IMG/VR virus record: IMGVR_UViG_3300010151_000160
Location: 1 to 24,136 of that record
Strand: one strand, 5' to 3'
Length of the DNA: 24,136 bases
Source: a virus
The position numbers and the translations under genes were made by a program. Shown in pieces: positions 23,094 to 24,136 of this stretch (within the stretch, counting starts at the first letter, position 1; each line of letters starts with the position of its first letter). The notes under the pieces are model-generated. The model was not told where the DNA came from and searched no databases. It was given only the letters and a program-made list of their open reading frames with translations.

Positions 23094-24136
23094 ATGCGGA
23101 AATTTCTAATAAGTTTCTTAATGTTGGTGGGTTTGCTACAAGCTCAAACACCCATCATAAGATTAATGCAATCGAGAGATTACAAAACACCAAAGTTTTG
23201 GTGGAGAGATCAAGTTACTCAACCATTGAGAACATACTTGGCTGATGCACCAGGTACACCTGCATATAAGAATAATAATTTTGATGCGTGGAGAGATTCA
23301 GTAATGACTATTGCTGTTACACTTGATGATAATGGAGCTAGTGTAACTGCTTTTCGTTTGGATTTAGTATTCGACAATGATATATTTACTTGGAATAATA
23401 CAACTCTTACAGGACACGATTCAGTTCGTGTAGAAAAAGGTGCGTACATATCAGGTTGGACTGAGGGTGATAATGCAGAAAGTGGACATCATTATTCATA
23501 TGAGGTAACTTGGTATAATAATGTGGGATACGTGGATTCAATACAAACTGCAGGTAGTGAAAAATCGGCAGCTAACAACCGTTATGATTGGTTAAGAATC
23601 ACAATGGTATCACATAATGGTGGTACACATACGTTCGGTAATGGTAACGGAAATCAAACAGAATTATTAAAACTACATTTTAAAGTAGATGATGTTGCAG
23701 ATAACTTTGCACCCAAGTCATTTCGAGTGGCTACAAAATATGAGGGTGCGGCAGGATATTATACTTATGTAACCAATGGAAATTATTTAACATCATATAA
23801 AGTTTATATAGATGGTAATGTGGGAACACACGAAGATGGTATAGGTCATGCACGTGGTGATATTACACTACACCCAAAACTATTAGATGTTGAGGGATAC
23901 TTCAGATACATTCAAGGTAATGGTAGAGGTATGGGAGCAGTATGGGATTATGCTGATGGTTCACCAGCTTGGGAAAGAGGTCCTATAGAAAACACATATC
24001 CATATTGGAAAGTAAAATTTGAGTTAGACCACAATGAAGCTAACTTTAATCCGAGAATAACTAATTGGTTGAATTATGAAACAATAGCTAACCATTCAGG
24101 AAATACAGCAGCTAAAAAATCAGATGAGACTACAAC
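23094..24136 (+). CDS. Secreted protein with cohesin-like domain (continues past window end)
   Basis: The frame is open from the ATG at 23094 to the last base, giving 347 complete codons with the C-terminus missing. Residues 1-17 form a textbook signal peptide: MRK, a hydrophobic core FLISFLMLVGLL, then QA, with cleavage likely before Q18. Residues about 60-95 (SVMTIAVTLDDNGASVTAFRLDLVFDNDIFTWNN) resemble the start of a cohesin-like beta sandwich. The rest is rich in Trp, Tyr, Gly and Asn, with extracellular-type strands. It has its own promoter-like element and a GGGG ribosome site. Export of a phage protein by the host Sec pathway would put it in the periplasm, outer membrane or medium, so it is more likely an accessory (moron-type) gene than a virion part. 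Function unknown. Confidence 0.7.
   Translation, partial: MRKFLISFLMLVGLLQAQTPIIRLMQSRDYKTPKFWWRDQVTQPLRTYLADAPGTPAYKNNNFDAWRDSVMTIAVTLDDNGASVTAFRLDLVFDNDIFTWNNTTLTGHDSVRVEKGAYISGWTEGDNAESGHHYSYEVTWYNNVGYVDSIQTAGSEKSAANNRYDWLRITMVSHNGGTHTFGNGNGNQTELLKLHFKVDDVADNFAPKSFRVATKYEGAAGYYTYVTNGNYLTSYKVYIDGNVGTHEDGIGHARGDITLHPKLLDVEGYFRYIQGNGRGMGAVWDYADGSPAWERGPIENTYPYWKVKFELDHNEANFNPRITNWLNYETIANHSGNTAAKKSDETT

Noticed and set aside
23219-23449. Open frame on the minus strand within the last gene
   Set aside because: It is antisense to a long plus-strand frame with signal peptide, ribosome site and promoter; it has no start signals of its own.
1-24136. CRISPR arrays, tRNA or rRNA genes, insertion sequences
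   Set aside because: No regularly spaced repeats, cloverleaf-like sequences, transposase frames or terminal inverted repeats were found on reading.

Overview
The window is about 24 kb of AT-rich DNA (roughly one third G+C) packed with genes. It is almost certainly a piece of a T4-like (contractile-tailed) phage genome, probably from a marine or other environmental source. Recognisable T4-type landmarks are a gp55-like late sigma factor, gp25, gp6, a gp5-like baseplate protein and a long run of Ser/Gly-rich virion proteins. The host cannot be identified. The last gene has a classical signal peptide ending in LQA-Q, which suits a Gram-negative host (Bacteroidota or Marinimicrobia-like, for example), but this is inference.

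Region 1 (1-5816, + strand) is one tightly coupled operon, with nearly every junction overlapping or separated by only a few bases. It starts with the tail of an unidentified gene. QueE, FolE, a small membrane protein, a TGT/DpdA-like base transglycosylase, QueC, a PRPP-type phosphoribosyltransferase, an HD-domain phosphohydrolase, a membrane-anchored coiled-coil protein and the late sigma factor follow. FolE, QueE and QueC belong to the pathway from GTP to preQ0 (QueD is not seen and may lie upstream), and the TGT-like protein would insert the 7-deazaguanine base into phage DNA. No QueF, Gat-QueC or other preQ0-tailoring enzyme is visible. The most striking detail is that three of these enzymes have altered metal or cofactor motifs. 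QueC has Ser/Asp at all four zinc-Cys positions, QueE has CX3CX6C and GGGP instead of CX3CX2C and GGEP, and the transglycosylase lacks the CXCXXC zinc cluster.

Region 2 (5817-6277) is a control region. A strong bidirectional terminator closes the operon. A small, unusually GC-rich membrane-protein gene (holin candidate) lies on the minus strand. A divergent intergenic region carries a good sigma70-like promoter for that gene and late-promoter-like boxes.

Region 3 (6278-22968, + strand) is the baseplate/tail module: an unknown small protein, a gp5-like baseplate protein, a FecR-domain protein, two unknown proteins, gp25, gp6, a DNRLRE-domain protein, a small wedge-type protein, and a giant protein of about 1,833 residues with a LamG fold that seems to be split by a carbohydrate-binding jelly roll. 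After these come two pairs of tandem paralogues with an Ala-rich helical protein between the pairs.

Region 4 (22969-24136) is a 125-bp non-coding stretch with a perfect TATAAT box and two perfect palindromes. It precedes an incomplete gene for a secreted protein with a cohesin-like beta-sandwich. This looks like a separately controlled accessory gene placed after the structural module.
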